The position numbers and the translations under genes are program-made. Below are positions 1 to 8,155 of a stretch of DNA of 64,000 nt, piece by piece; positions within the stretch are counted from its first letter, which is position 1; the number at the start of each line of letters is the position of its first letter. Below the pieces are notes generated by a model, which saw only the letters and a program-made list of their open reading frames with translations, was not told the DNA's origin and did not search any database. The DNA is from Coneutiohabitans sp964457925 (lineage in GTDB: Bacteria > Zhuqueibacterota > Zhuqueibacteria > Zhuqueibacterales > Zhuqueibacteraceae), in the NCBI GenBank assembly GCA_964457925.1, contig CAYWGH010000008.1:62001-126000 (forward strand). Direction: 5' to 3'.

Positions 1-2
1 TG

Positions 3-323
3 CGCTATCGCGCGGAATCGCCGCGCACGATTGCCGTTCTCCCGCTTGGCTACGGCGACGGCTTTCCGCGTGTGCGCAACACGGGTCATGTTTTGGTGAA
101 TGGCAGGCGCGCGTCAATCATCGGCGGCAATGCCATGGACGCGATGATGATCGACGTCACAGACATCCCGCAAGCGCGGGTGTGGGATGAAGCCGTAATC
201 ATGGGCCAACAAAGCGGGGACGAGATTTCCGTGCACGATCTCGCGGCCTGGGGCGGGACGGTTTCCTACGACATCATGACGCGCTGGAGCGTGCGGCTGC
301 CGCGGGTTTATATCGAAAAATAA
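3..323 (+). CDS. alr: Alanine racemase, C-terminal part (5' end outside window)
   Basis: This is the last ~106 codons of an open frame entering from the left edge. The peptide has the hallmarks of the alanine racemase C-terminal beta domain: LGYGDGFPR, VLVNGRRASIIGGNAMDAMM, then a GDEI segment, a GGT-SYDI segment and the terminal RVYIEK. Alr is a PLP enzyme that interconverts L- and D-alanine in the cytoplasm and supplies D-Ala for peptidoglycan. The PLP lysine lies in the N-terminal barrel and is not in view. The usual motif in family members is G-x-x-x-M-D-M, so MDAMM is a mild variation. The identification is by motif recall. A close relative with another amino-acid specificity cannot be excluded from the C-terminus alone. 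Confidence 0.9.
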   Translation, partial: RYRAESPRTIAVLPLGYGDGFPRVRNTGHVLVNGRRASIIGGNAMDAMMIDVTDIPQARVWDEAVIMGQQSGDEISVHDLAAWGGTVSYDIMTRWSVRLPRVYIEK

Positions 324-434
324 AATCGTTTTTAACCTGAGTTATTCTTCGCGCCTTTGTGTCTTCGTGGTTGAGTTTTATGAAAAACTCGGGTTAACAT
401 TCACTTTTAACCAGGAAAGGCAATTTGAGCAACT

Positions 435-2549
435 ATGAAAGCAAAGCTTCTATTTGCAAGCCTGGCAGTGCTGGCCACAGCCGCGGGCAGCAGTTTCGCC
501 CAGACCGAGCCGGGCAAAAGCTATATTTCCTCCGATACCGTGCTCGTCATCGCCGAGCGTATTGCGCCATTGCCAACTTCGAATAGCGCGGCGGCAAAAT
601 TTCCGCTGGCGCTGCGCCTAACGCCCGCGAGCGTCGGTGTTGTCACCAATTCTCTCATCGAAAATCAAAACGCCGTCGTGCTGGGTGATGCGTTGAACAA
701 CGTCAGCGGCGTCAACGTGCAAACCGGTTTTGGCGCGTTCGATTACTTCGTGATTCGCGGCTTTGAATCGCTGACCAGCGGGCTGGTGCTCACTGACGGC
801 GCGGCAGAACCCGAAGTCACATTCTACAATCTTTACAATATCGAGCGCGTCGAAGTGTTGAAGGGGCCGGGCGCATTCTTGTATGGCGGCAATCCGCTTT
901 CCGGGGCGGTCAATCTCGTGCGCAAGCAACCGCACTTCAAGAACTTTTTCCATGCCAGCGGCTCTGCCGGCCATTTCAGCTCGTATCGCGGCACGCTGGA
1001 TTTCGGCGTGACGAATACCGCGAAAAACGTGGCCTTCCGCGCGAATGCGCTCTGGCAGGACTCGGAAAATTACCGCGACAATAAAGACAACGAAAATCTC
1101 AGCATCAATCCTGCGCTCACCTGGCGGGTGAATGCCAAAACCTCGGTGACGGCGAATTTCGAATATGTCAAAAGCAAGTATCAACCGGATTCCGGTTTGC
1201 CGCTGCTGAACAACGAAATTCCCAACGTGCCGCGCACGCAATCGTACCAATCGCCCTTTGATGTTTCCGATCAAACCATTTTGCGCGGCCGCCTCGATTT
1301 CGAGATGCGTCTGAGCGACAGTTTCACGCTGCGCAATAAGTTTTATTATACGGATTTGGATTGGCAATCCGACGGCACGCTGCTGTTCGGCGCATTTCCG
1401 ACGCAATTCGGCAACTTTGTTTTTCGCTCGCTCACGGCGCTCGACGATCGCCAAAAATTGGCCGGCAATCAATTCGAAGCGTTGCTTCGTTTCAATACCG
1501 GCAGCGTGCGGCATCAAATCCTGGCCGGCGTCGAGCTGAACCGCCTCGGCGACGAATTCACCCTGGCTGTTGCGGATTTGCCGGCGATGAACCTGGAGTC
1601 GCCGCAAGAATCGGCAACGGCCGTCAACCCTTTTCCCTTCTTGCAAAATGACGCGCGCAGCCTGAACCTCGCGCCGTATCTTGTCGATCAAATCTTTTTT
1701 TCGGAAAAATTCCAAACGCTGATCGGCGGCAGATTCGACGTGATCGATTACGAAGACACGCATGCGATTCCGGTACAAGGCCAGCTCTTCAGCATTTCCA
1801 CGACGCGCGACTATAAAAAATTCAGCCCCATGCTGGGATTGATTTTCTCGCCGACCCAAAACCTCTCATTTTATGCCAACGGCGCCCGCGCGTTTGGCCC
1901 GCCCTCGACTCAGGTGGTCGAAGATATCAATGCCGAGGAAAGCCAGCAAATCGAAGGCGGCGTGAAAACGCAATTTCTCAACGGCAGACTCAACACCAGC
2001 CTGGCGGTTTACCAGCTTGACAAGAACGATCTGATCATTCCCGACTACAGCGGACTGCGCTATCTCAGCGGCGAACAACGCTCACGCGGTTTTGAAATCG
2101 ATGTGGCCGCGCAGCCTGCAACAGGCTTGCAGACGTATGCTGCTTATGCCTTCAATGATGCGGAATTGACGAGTTTTGCCGAAGACGTTCTCGTGCCAAC
2201 CCAAGCCGGACCTGTGCCGCAGCGCGTGGATCGCTCCGGCAACACGCCGGCCTTTGCGCCCAAGCATATCTTGAATCTTTGGGCCACCAAAGCCATCAGC
2301 AATAATCTCGGCTTCGGCGCAGGCGGTCGCTATGTGAGTCCACAATTCATCGACGAAGACAACGGGTTTGAGATCGACGGTTATTTCACGCTCGACGCGA
2401 TGATCTATTATCGCCTGGGCAACTGGAGCTGGAGCCTGAACGCCAAAAACGTCACCAACACGAAATACGAAACGCGCGGCTACGGCGCCGGCTCGGTTTT
2501 GCCGGGCAATCCGTTTACCATTTCCTGCGCCGCGGAATTCCGGTTGTGA
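435..2549 (+). CDS. TonB-dependent siderophore receptor
   Basis: A 704-residue protein with a Sec signal peptide (residues 1-22, cleavage near SFA-Q). A TonB-box-like DTVLVIA segment (about 34-40) follows. The plug domain (about 65-165) includes LGDALNNVSGVNVQ, the IRGF motif and the VEVLKGPGAFLYG signature of siderophore receptors. The remaining ~530 residues alternate like a 22-strand barrel and end in a hydrophobic C-terminal residue. It should sit in the outer membrane and import ferric siderophores using TonB energy. No tonB/exbB or siderophore synthesis genes are in the window, so the ligand is unknown. The AGGAAAGG stretch upstream fits a ribosome site. The next genes on the same strand are a DUF3311/symporter pair, but there is no evidence of functional linkage. 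Confidence 0.92.
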   Translation: MKAKLLFASLAVLATAAGSSFAQTEPGKSYISSDTVLVIAERIAPLPTSNSAAAKFPLALRLTPASVGVVTNSLIENQNAVVLGDALNNVSGVNVQTGFGAFDYFVIRGFESLTSGLVLTDGAAEPEVTFYNLYNIERVEVLKGPGAFLYGGNPLSGAVNLVRKQPHFKNFFHASGSAGHFSSYRGTLDFGVTNTAKNVAFRANALWQDSENYRDNKDNENLSINPALTWRVNAKTSVTANFEYVKSKYQPDSGLPLLNNEIPNVPRTQSYQSPFDVSDQTILRGRLDFEMRLSDSFTLRNKFYYTDLDWQSDGTLLFGAFPTQFGNFVFRSLTALDDRQKLAGNQFEALLRFNTGSVRHQILAGVELNRLGDEFTLAVADLPAMNLESPQESATAVNPFPFLQNDARSLNLAPYLVDQIFFSEKFQTLIGGRFDVIDYEDTHAIPVQGQLFSISTTRDYKKFSPMLGLIFSPTQNLSFYANGARAFGPPSTQVVEDINAEESQQIEGGVKTQFLNGRLNTSLAVYQLDKNDLIIPDYSGLRYLSGEQRSRGFEIDVAAQPATGLQTYAAYAFNDAELTSFAEDVLVPTQAGPVPQRVDRSGNTPAFAPKHILNLWATKAISNNLGFGAGGRYVSPQFIDEDNGFEIDGYFTLDAMIYYRLGNWSWSLNAKNVTNTKYETRGYGAGSVLPGNPFTISCAAEFRL

Positions 2550-2639
2550 AGCGGCAAACTCCGCTTGTTTTCGAGCATTTTCATTTTTATTATGCCGGCC
2601 TGAGGCAAGCCGTTTTCACAAACAATCCAGGGAGAACGC

Positions 2640-2870
2640 GTGAAAAACAAATCCGTGCAAAAGCTGCTGTATGGGGCATTATTCGTGCTCTACTGGCTGC
2701 ACAACGATCTTTGGCTGTGGAACGATGGCAGCCTGGTGTTGGGCATGCCGGTGGGCTTGGTTTATCATTTCGGCTTCTGCCTGGCCGCATGCGTGATGAT
2801 GTATTTGCTGGTGACCTACGCCTGGCCCGATCACCTTGAAGTCGACGATTACAAGGAGCCGAAAGCATGA
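2640..2870 (+). CDS. DUF3311 small membrane subunit of a sodium:solute symporter
   Basis: A 76-residue protein with two predicted membrane segments (about 9-27 and 38-60) and an acidic cytoplasmic tail. Such proteins (DUF3311, YhdT-like) are typically encoded immediately before an SSS-family symporter, as seen here. Its stop codon overlaps the start of the symporter in an ATGA arrangement, so translation is probably coupled. The precise role of DUF3311 proteins is not established; stabilisation of the symporter is a guess. The start GTG at 2640 follows a GGGAGAAC purine stretch. Confidence 0.82.
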   Translation: MKNKSVQKLLYGALFVLYWLHNDLWLWNDGSLVLGMPVGLVYHFGFCLAACVMMYLLVTYAWPDHLEVDDYKEPKA

Positions 2871-4384
2871 CGACAACGGTGATCTTTGTTTATCTCATTT
2901 TAGTGGTGCTTGTCGGCACGTTGAGCCACAAGCTTTTTCGCGGCACCGGCGAAGACTATTTTGTTGCCAGCCGCAGCTTTGGACCATTCTTGCTGTTAAT
3001 GTCGCTGTTCGGCGCGAACATGACAGCTTTCGCGATTCTCGGCGCCTCCGGCGAGGCCTATCACGAAGGCATTGGCGTGTTTTCCTTAATGGCCTCCTCC
3101 TCGGCGCTGGTCATTCCCTCGGTGTTCTATTTCATCGGCACGCGCGTGTGGTCGCTCGGCAAACGGCACGGTTATCTCACCCAGATCCAATATTTCCGCG
3201 AGCGCTATGAATCTGACGGCCTGGGCTTGCTGCTGTTCTTCGTCATCTCCGCGCTGATGATTCCCTACATTCTCGTGGGTTTCATGGGCAGCGGCATTAC
3301 GCTGAATCAAATCACCGACGGCCAGATTCCGGTTTGGGTCGGCGGCCTGATCGTCAGCGCGGTCACGCTTGCGTATGTCGCCTATGGCGGCATGCGCGGC
3401 ACGGTGTGGGTCAATACGTTTCAAGTACTGGTGTTCATGACGTTCGGCATCGCGGCGTTCATCGTGATTTTCCGCAAGCTCGGCGGTGTCGAAGCCGGAA
3501 TGATGCTGGTGGCGGAAAAGCACCCCGAGCTGCTGATTCGCGGCGAAAACATCAAACCCCTGCAATTGTTGAGCTACACTTGCATCCCGCTTTCCGTCGG
3601 CATGTTTCCACATATGTTTTTGCACTGGCTGACAGCCAAGCGCGCGGATACGTTTCGCTATGGCCTGATATTTTATCCTCTTTGCATTGCGCTGGTTTGG
3701 GTTCCCAGCGTGCTGCTCGGCGTATTGGGCCACGTTGAATTTCCCAATCTTCAGGGGCCGGCGGTGAATTCCGTGCTGGCGCGCATGATTGAACATTATG
3801 CGCCCGGCATTCTGGCGGGATTTCTCGGTGCGGGTGTGTTGTCAGCGATCATGAACTCCATGGATTCGCAAACGCTTGCAATGGGAACGATGTTCACCCA
3901 AGATATTGTCCGGCATTACGGTTTTCACGATAAGATGAATGAGAGACAGCAGGTGTGGTTTGGCCGGCTGTTTATCGTGGTTATCATTGTTGCCACGTAT
4001 TTGTTGTCACTCGTCGTTGATCGCAGCATTTTCAAAATCAGTGTTTGGGCCTTCACCGGCTTTGCCGCAATGTTTCCCGTGGTGGCGGCTGCAATTTTCT
4101 GGAAGCGCAGCACGAAATATGGCGCGTTTGCCTCGGTGCTGACCGTCGTGGTTTTGTGGATTTATTTTTTCGTGAAAGGCTCGGACAATCCCGGGTACAC
4201 CGTCGGTGGAACCGGCATCATGCCCGTGGCCGTAATTCTGGCCGGCTCGGCTGCCGCCATGATCATCGGCTCGCTGTTGACCAAGCCCCCGGCGGCGTCA
4301 ACGCTTGACAAATTTTTCGCGACGGATGGACATATTTCTGCAAAAGACGTTTCATATCAACCCGAAAAAGCGCGGGTTTCATAA
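2867..4384 (+). CDS. Sodium:solute symporter (SSS family)
   Basis: A 505-residue polytopic membrane protein with about 13 hydrophobic helices. Its N-terminus reads VIFVYLILVVLVGTLSHK, followed by the SSS-typical GTGEDYFVASRS segment. A conserved AYGGMRGTVWVNTFQ stretch (about residues 170-184) and SAIMNSMDSQTLAMGT (about 325-340) match PanF/PutP-type symporters. It probably couples Na+ entry to uptake of a small organic solute across the inner membrane. The substrate cannot be told from sequence. PanF (pantothenate) is suggested only because PanF is also paired with a DUF3311-like partner. It starts within the stop codon of the DUF3311 gene, so the two form one translational unit. Confidence 0.92.
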   Translation: MTTTVIFVYLILVVLVGTLSHKLFRGTGEDYFVASRSFGPFLLLMSLFGANMTAFAILGASGEAYHEGIGVFSLMASSSALVIPSVFYFIGTRVWSLGKRHGYLTQIQYFRERYESDGLGLLLFFVISALMIPYILVGFMGSGITLNQITDGQIPVWVGGLIVSAVTLAYVAYGGMRGTVWVNTFQVLVFMTFGIAAFIVIFRKLGGVEAGMMLVAEKHPELLIRGENIKPLQLLSYTCIPLSVGMFPHMFLHWLTAKRADTFRYGLIFYPLCIALVWVPSVLLGVLGHVEFPNLQGPAVNSVLARMIEHYAPGILAGFLGAGVLSAIMNSMDSQTLAMGTMFTQDIVRHYGFHDKMNERQQVWFGRLFIVVIIVATYLLSLVVDRSIFKISVWAFTGFAAMFPVVAAAIFWKRSTKYGAFASVLTVVVLWIYFFVKGSDNPGYTVGGTGIMPVAVILAGSAAAMIIGSLLTKPPAASTLDKFFATDGHISAKDVSYQPEKARVS

Positions 4385-4413
4385 CCGCCGTTGACGGCTA
4401 CGTTACAAGCACT

Positions 4414-5757
4414 ATGCGAATCGCCTACATCGCTGCGGGCGCGGCCGGCATGTATTGCGGCAGTTGCCTGCATGACAATACCCTCGCCGCCGCGCTGCTG
4501 AAAAAAGGCCAGGAGGTCGCGCTCATTCCAACCTACACACCGCTGCGAACCGACGAGGCCAATGTCGCTGTCAATGATATTTTCTACGGCGGCATCAATG
4601 TCTATTTGCAGGAAAAATTTTCCCTGTTTCGCCGCACGCCCCGGGTGGTTGATCGCCTGCTCAACAATCGCGCGTTGTTGAACTGGGTGTCCCGTTTCAG
4701 TTCCTCCACCAACGCCAAAGATTTGGGCAGCCTTACGGTTTCCGTGCTTGCCGGAGAAGAAGGACATCAAAAGAAAGAGCTGGAGAAATTGGCGCAATGG
4801 CTCAAAGAATCCTATCAGCCGGAGCTGGTGCAGTTGACCAACTCCATGTTTGTGGGCATGGCGCGCGAGCTGAAAAAAACTTTGGGTGCGCCGATTTTGT
4901 GCGCCTTGCAAGGCGAAGATCTTTTCCTGGAAGAATTGATCGAGCCATACAAATCACAGGCAAAAAAGCTGCTTCGCGAGCGGGCGCGTGAGATTGACGG
5001 CTTCATCGCCACCAGCCAATATTATGCCGATTTCATGGCGGATTATCTGGCTGTTCCCGCGGAGAGAATTCATGTCGTGAAGCTCGGCATCAATTTGCGC
5101 GATCATGGAAACGCGCTCGAAACCAAAAGTGGTGATGCCTTCGTTGTCGGCTATCTCGCGCGCCTTTGCCCCGAAAAGGGCTTGCATCTGCTCGTCGAAG
5201 CCATGCAGCAATTGGCGGAAACGTTTCAGCCGAATCCGTTCAAGCTCAAAATTGCCGGCTATCTCAGCCCGAAGGATCAAAAGTACTTTGCGGATATTCA
5301 AAAGAAGATTCAGGCCTCGAAGCTGCGCGAAGCATTCGAGTACGCCGGCGAAGTCACGCGCGCCGAGAAGATAAATTTCCTGCAAAGCCTGCATCTGCTG
5401 TCCGTACCCACAGTTTACCAGGAGCCGAAAGGCTTGTACGTGTTGGAAGCGCTGGCGAACGGCGTGCCCGTGGTGCAGCCTCGCCACGGCACATTCCCGG
5501 AATTGCTGCACGCAACCGGCGGCGGCATTCTGGTGGAACCGAATTCGGCCTCCGCCCTCGCCGAAGGCATTTTGGCGCTGCGCAACGATGCGGCGCGGCG
5601 CGCGCAGCTTGGGCGGCAAGGCCAAGCGGCGGTGCATCGTGATTTCAGCGATGAACAGATGGCGGACGCGACGCTCGCCGTTTACCGGCAGTATTTGAGA
5701 GAATCAAAGCACGAAAGGGGAAGATCGATGATTGCGAAAGAAGCGGCTCTCGCTTAA
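4414..5757 (+). CDS. Glycosyltransferase family 4 (GT-B fold)
   Basis: A 447-residue soluble protein with the two Rossmann lobes of GT-B enzymes. The N-terminal lobe begins AYIAAGAAGMYCGSCLHDN, which fits an acceptor-binding GT4_N lobe. The C-terminal lobe contains VVGYLARLCPEKGLHLLVEA (about 244-263). It also holds the donor-binding E-x7-E element EPKGLYVLE (337-345), followed by ANGVPVVQPRHGTFPEL. It should transfer a sugar from an NDP-sugar to an unknown acceptor. No polysaccharide cluster surrounds it. It sits 30 bp after the symporter and may be the start of a short operon with the DMT protein and thioesterase. Confidence 0.87.
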   Translation: MRIAYIAAGAAGMYCGSCLHDNTLAAALLKKGQEVALIPTYTPLRTDEANVAVNDIFYGGINVYLQEKFSLFRRTPRVVDRLLNNRALLNWVSRFSSSTNAKDLGSLTVSVLAGEEGHQKKELEKLAQWLKESYQPELVQLTNSMFVGMARELKKTLGAPILCALQGEDLFLEELIEPYKSQAKKLLRERAREIDGFIATSQYYADFMADYLAVPAERIHVVKLGINLRDHGNALETKSGDAFVVGYLARLCPEKGLHLLVEAMQQLAETFQPNPFKLKIAGYLSPKDQKYFADIQKKIQASKLREAFEYAGEVTRAEKINFLQSLHLLSVPTVYQEPKGLYVLEALANGVPVVQPRHGTFPELLHATGGGILVEPNSASALAEGILALRNDAARRAQLGRQGQAAVHRDFSDEQMADATLAVYRQYLRESKHERGRSMIAKEAALA

Positions 5758-5816
5758 ATCGCCAATCAATTTTTCAATTATCAAGCTTCCCGCTTCAATC
5801 TTCTGAGGAGAAATAC

Positions 5817-6362
5817 ATGCCAACACCCGAAGCGCAGCAGCCGGGCATGACCTGGCTGATCTTCGCGCTCATGACGGTTGTTTCATGGGGACTCTACGGC
5901 GTTTTGCTGCACACCGGCCAAATGGCAATGGCGGATTCCGTCAATGGCCGGTATAAAGCATTTTTGTTCGTGGGGATTGCTTATCTGATTACGGCGGTGA
6001 TTGGGCCGCTGATCGTTTTGTCGATAAACGGCGCAACCTGGAGCTTCACCGGCAAAGGCATGCTGTGGTCGTTGCTTGCCGGAACCGTGGGCGCGCTGGG
6101 CGCATTCTGCGTGTTGCTTGCTTTTGGCGCAAAGGGCACGCCCAGCGTGGTGATGTCGATTGTGTTTGCGGGCGCGCCCATCGTGAATGCGCTGGTGGCG
6201 GTGATGCTGCATCCGCCGGCCGGCGGCTGGCAGAATCTGCGCTGGCAATTTATTGCTGGAATTTTACTGGCCGCGCTCGGCGGTTTTTTGGTGACCATGT
6301 ATAAGCCGGAGACGGCGCCGTTAAAGCCCAATGCCGAGCAAGTTTTGCAATCTCAAAAATAA
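5817..6362 (+). CDS. EamA/DMT-superfamily-like membrane protein, half-length
   Basis: A 181-residue protein with five likely membrane helices (about 12-32, 48-70, 82-107, 112-130, 145-163), ending in a hydrophilic tail. The pattern LLAGTVGALGAFCVLLAFGAKGTPSVVMSI resembles EamA/DMT transporters, but it is only about half the normal ten-helix length. It could be a single-repeat transporter that dimerises, or a membrane protein of other function. An AGGAGAAA ribosome site lies just before the ATG, which supports this start. Confidence 0.72.
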   Translation: MPTPEAQQPGMTWLIFALMTVVSWGLYGVLLHTGQMAMADSVNGRYKAFLFVGIAYLITAVIGPLIVLSINGATWSFTGKGMLWSLLAGTVGALGAFCVLLAFGAKGTPSVVMSIVFAGAPIVNALVAVMLHPPAGGWQNLRWQFIAGILLAALGGFLVTMYKPETAPLKPNAEQVLQSQK

Positions 6363-6388
6363 TTTTTCATTTTGATTAATGCCAAGAT

Positions 6389-6817
6389 ATGCCCTTTGAA
6401 TTTCACACCCGGCGCCGCATCGAATTTGCAGACACGGATTTGGCGGGCATCGTTCACTTTGCCCGCTTTTTTATTTTTATGGAAACCGCCGAGCATGAAT
6501 TCTTGCGCTCGCTCGGCGCCAGCGTTGATATGACCATCGCCGGCAAAAAAATCGGCTGGCCGAGGCTGGCCGCTTCGTGTGAATACTTAAGCCCGGCCAA
6601 ATTCGAAGATATTCTTGATATTCATCTGATGGTGGCGCGCAAAGGCACAAAATCGATGACGTATAAATTCGAATTCAAGCACGGCGACAGCATGGTCGCG
6701 CGCGGGCAAGTCAGCTCGGCATGTTGCGTCATCGAATCCGGCAACCCGCTCAAAGCCATTCCGATTCCGGATTTTATTGCCGAGAAAATTCAAGAAGCGC
6801 CTGGCCCATCACAGTAG
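6389..6817 (+). CDS. Acyl-CoA thioesterase, hotdog fold (YbgC/FadM type)
   Basis: A 142-residue hotdog-fold protein. The N-terminal motif FADTDLAGIVHFARFFIFME holds the active-site aspartate region typical of 4-hydroxybenzoyl-CoA thioesterase/YbgC-like enzymes (D-x-x-G-x-V-x-x-x-x-Y/F). It probably hydrolyses short or medium acyl-CoA or acyl-ACP in the cytoplasm. It follows the DMT gene by 26 bp in the same direction. The physiological substrate cannot be inferred. The length is normal for the family. Confidence 0.85.
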   Translation: MPFEFHTRRRIEFADTDLAGIVHFARFFIFMETAEHEFLRSLGASVDMTIAGKKIGWPRLAASCEYLSPAKFEDILDIHLMVARKGTKSMTYKFEFKHGDSMVARGQVSSACCVIESGNPLKAIPIPDFIAEKIQEAPGPSQ

Positions 6818-6913
6818 ATCAGGGTGTGCAAGTTGCTCGATTAAGAGACGTGAAATAGAATTGTCGTGTTTTAAAATTCTTGCAATGAGTCAAACGCCTA
6901 TAGTATATTCTCG

Positions 6914-7231
6914 ATGGATCCGATCCTCACAAAAATCAAACGCTTGATTATTCAGCGAAAATACATATTCACCGAAAAAGCCGATACCGAACGTATCGCT
7001 GATGGGCTATCAGAAGAGGATGTCCTCGAATCCATTTTAAACGCCACGTTCGTCAGGGTCAAAAATTCCAGAAGCGCTTGGCGAACCAATCGCCGAGAAA
7101 AGACTTACATCCTTGAGAGCTTTACCTATGACGGTCTTCTGATTTGCTCCAAAGGCATTATTCGCGGCCAGGGCGACCGGCAAGCCTTTTAGATTATTGT
7201 GTCAGCAAAGAAATCTATTTTGGAAGATTGA
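6914..7231 (+). pseudogene. DUF4258 toxin-like protein interrupted by an in-frame TAG
   Basis: The open frame from ATG 6914 gives a 92-residue protein with the DUF4258 pattern: a basic N-terminus, an EED-VLESI segment, then RREKTYILESFTYDGLLICS. It stops at TAG 7190-7192. Reading on in the same frame after the TAG gives IIVSAKKSILED and a TGA at 7229-7231. That tail resembles the usual DUF4258 ending (F-Y-x-L-[IV]-S-x-K-[RK]), with TAG standing where a tyrosine codon is expected. The full-length frame would end 2 bp before the partner ATG at 7234, which is typical operon spacing. DUF4258 proteins are RelE/MqsR-like in proposed fold. A truncated product may be inactive. Readthrough is an alternative. 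Confidence 0.7.
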
Positions 7232-7233
7232 TC

Positions 7234-7512
7234 ATGCAATTCCAAGAATGCCCATTGTGTGGCTCGCCAACCATTCAAAAAATTAAGGGGCGGCACGCGT
7301 TTATCATCAAGAGCGAGAAAACAAAGACTCCGATTATTCAATATTGGAAATGCCCCAACTGCGGTGAAGCCTTTTTTGATCATGAAGCAAATCGGATAAT
7401 CGATGAAGCCTTGCTAAAAAACCGCAAACCGAAACCTGAATCTAAGTCAGATCAAAGCCGAAAAATTGCAAAGCCCAAACCCCCTTTTGCTAATCGTCAC
7501 GCAAGTCTCTAA
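7234..7512 (+). CDS. YgiT-type zinc-finger antitoxin-like protein
   Basis: A 92-residue protein starting at ATG 7234 with GGAAG upstream; a longer upstream start is possible but would run through the preceding gene. Two CxxC pairs, CPLCG and CPNCG (residues about 5-8 and 43-46), form a YgiT/MqsA N-terminal zinc knuckle. It is followed by EAFFDHEANRIIDEAL and a Lys/Pro-rich tail. In this family the DUF4258 protein and YgiT-type protein usually form a toxin-antitoxin-like pair. There is no visible C-terminal helix-turn-helix, unlike full MqsA. The tail overlaps the start of the ABC ATPase gene. The end of the tail may therefore be non-native read-out into that gene. Confidence 0.78.
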   Translation: MQFQECPLCGSPTIQKIKGRHAFIIKSEKTKTPIIQYWKCPNCGEAFFDHEANRIIDEALLKNRKPKPESKSDQSRKIAKPKPPFANRHASL

Positions 7513-8155
7513 AAGTTTCGGCAACTCCGCTCGCCGCGTTGACGTGCTGCGCGACGTCTCCTTCACCATGAAGCAGGGCGAATCGCTCGCCATTCTCGGG
7601 CCGTCCGGTTCAGGAAAAAGCACGCTGCTGCATTTGATCGGCACGCTGGATCAACCTTCCTCCGGAACGATTGCCATCAACGGCGCCTCGCCCTTCTCGC
7701 TCTCCGAGCCGGAGTTGGCGAAATTCCGCAATCACGTCATCGGCTTTGTGTTTCAAGATCATCATCTCCTGCCGCAGTATTCCGTCTTGGAAAATGTGCT
7801 GCTGCCGGCGCTGGCATTCAAGTCCGCCTCGCGGGATATTGAAAAACGCGGCCGCATGCTGCTCGAGCGCGTCGGACTTGGCGCGCGGCTCGAACATCGC
7901 CCGGCCGAGCTTTCCGGCGGCGAACGCCAGCGGGTCGCCATCGCGCGCGCCTTGATCAATCGTCCGGGTTTGCTGCTGTGCGACGAGCCAACCGGCAATC
8001 TCGATCGCAACACCGCCAATGCGGTGGCCTCGCTCTTGTTTGAATTGCATCGCGACGAACAAAACATTCTCATTGCCGTCACGCACAGCCTCGATCTCGC
8101 CGGCCGCTTTCAGCGGCGTTTCGAGCTGCGGGAGGGAACATGCGCCGCAGTTTGA
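7466..8155 (+). CDS. ABC transporter ATP-binding protein (LolD/MacB type)
   Basis: A 229-residue ATPase with Walker A GPSGSGKST (45-53), a Q-loop in FVFQDHHLLP, the signature LSGGERQR (149-156), Walker B LLLCDEPT (169-176) and the H-loop at VTHS. The LLPQYSVLENVLLPAL region is typical of LolD/MacB-like ATPases that work with FtsX-family permeases. The start is uncertain. The longest frame begins with TTG 7466, and TTG 7487 is equally plausible. Both lie inside the zinc-finger gene, implying translational coupling or an overlapping fusion of units. Its 3' end overlaps the permease start by 16 bp. Lipoprotein or small-molecule export is inferred from family only. Confidence 0.9.
   Translation: MQSPNPLLLIVTQVSKSFGNSARRVDVLRDVSFTMKQGESLAILGPSGSGKSTLLHLIGTLDQPSSGTIAINGASPFSLSEPELAKFRNHVIGFVFQDHHLLPQYSVLENVLLPALAFKSASRDIEKRGRMLLERVGLGARLEHRPAELSGGERQRVAIARALINRPGLLLCDEPTGNLDRNTANAVASLLFELHRDEQNILIAVTHSLDLAGRFQRRFELREGTCAAV

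Noticed and set aside
618..1859. A 413-codon minus-strand frame inside the TonB receptor gene
   Set aside because: The sense strand encodes a clear receptor; the antisense protein is Arg/Ala-rich and lacks features.
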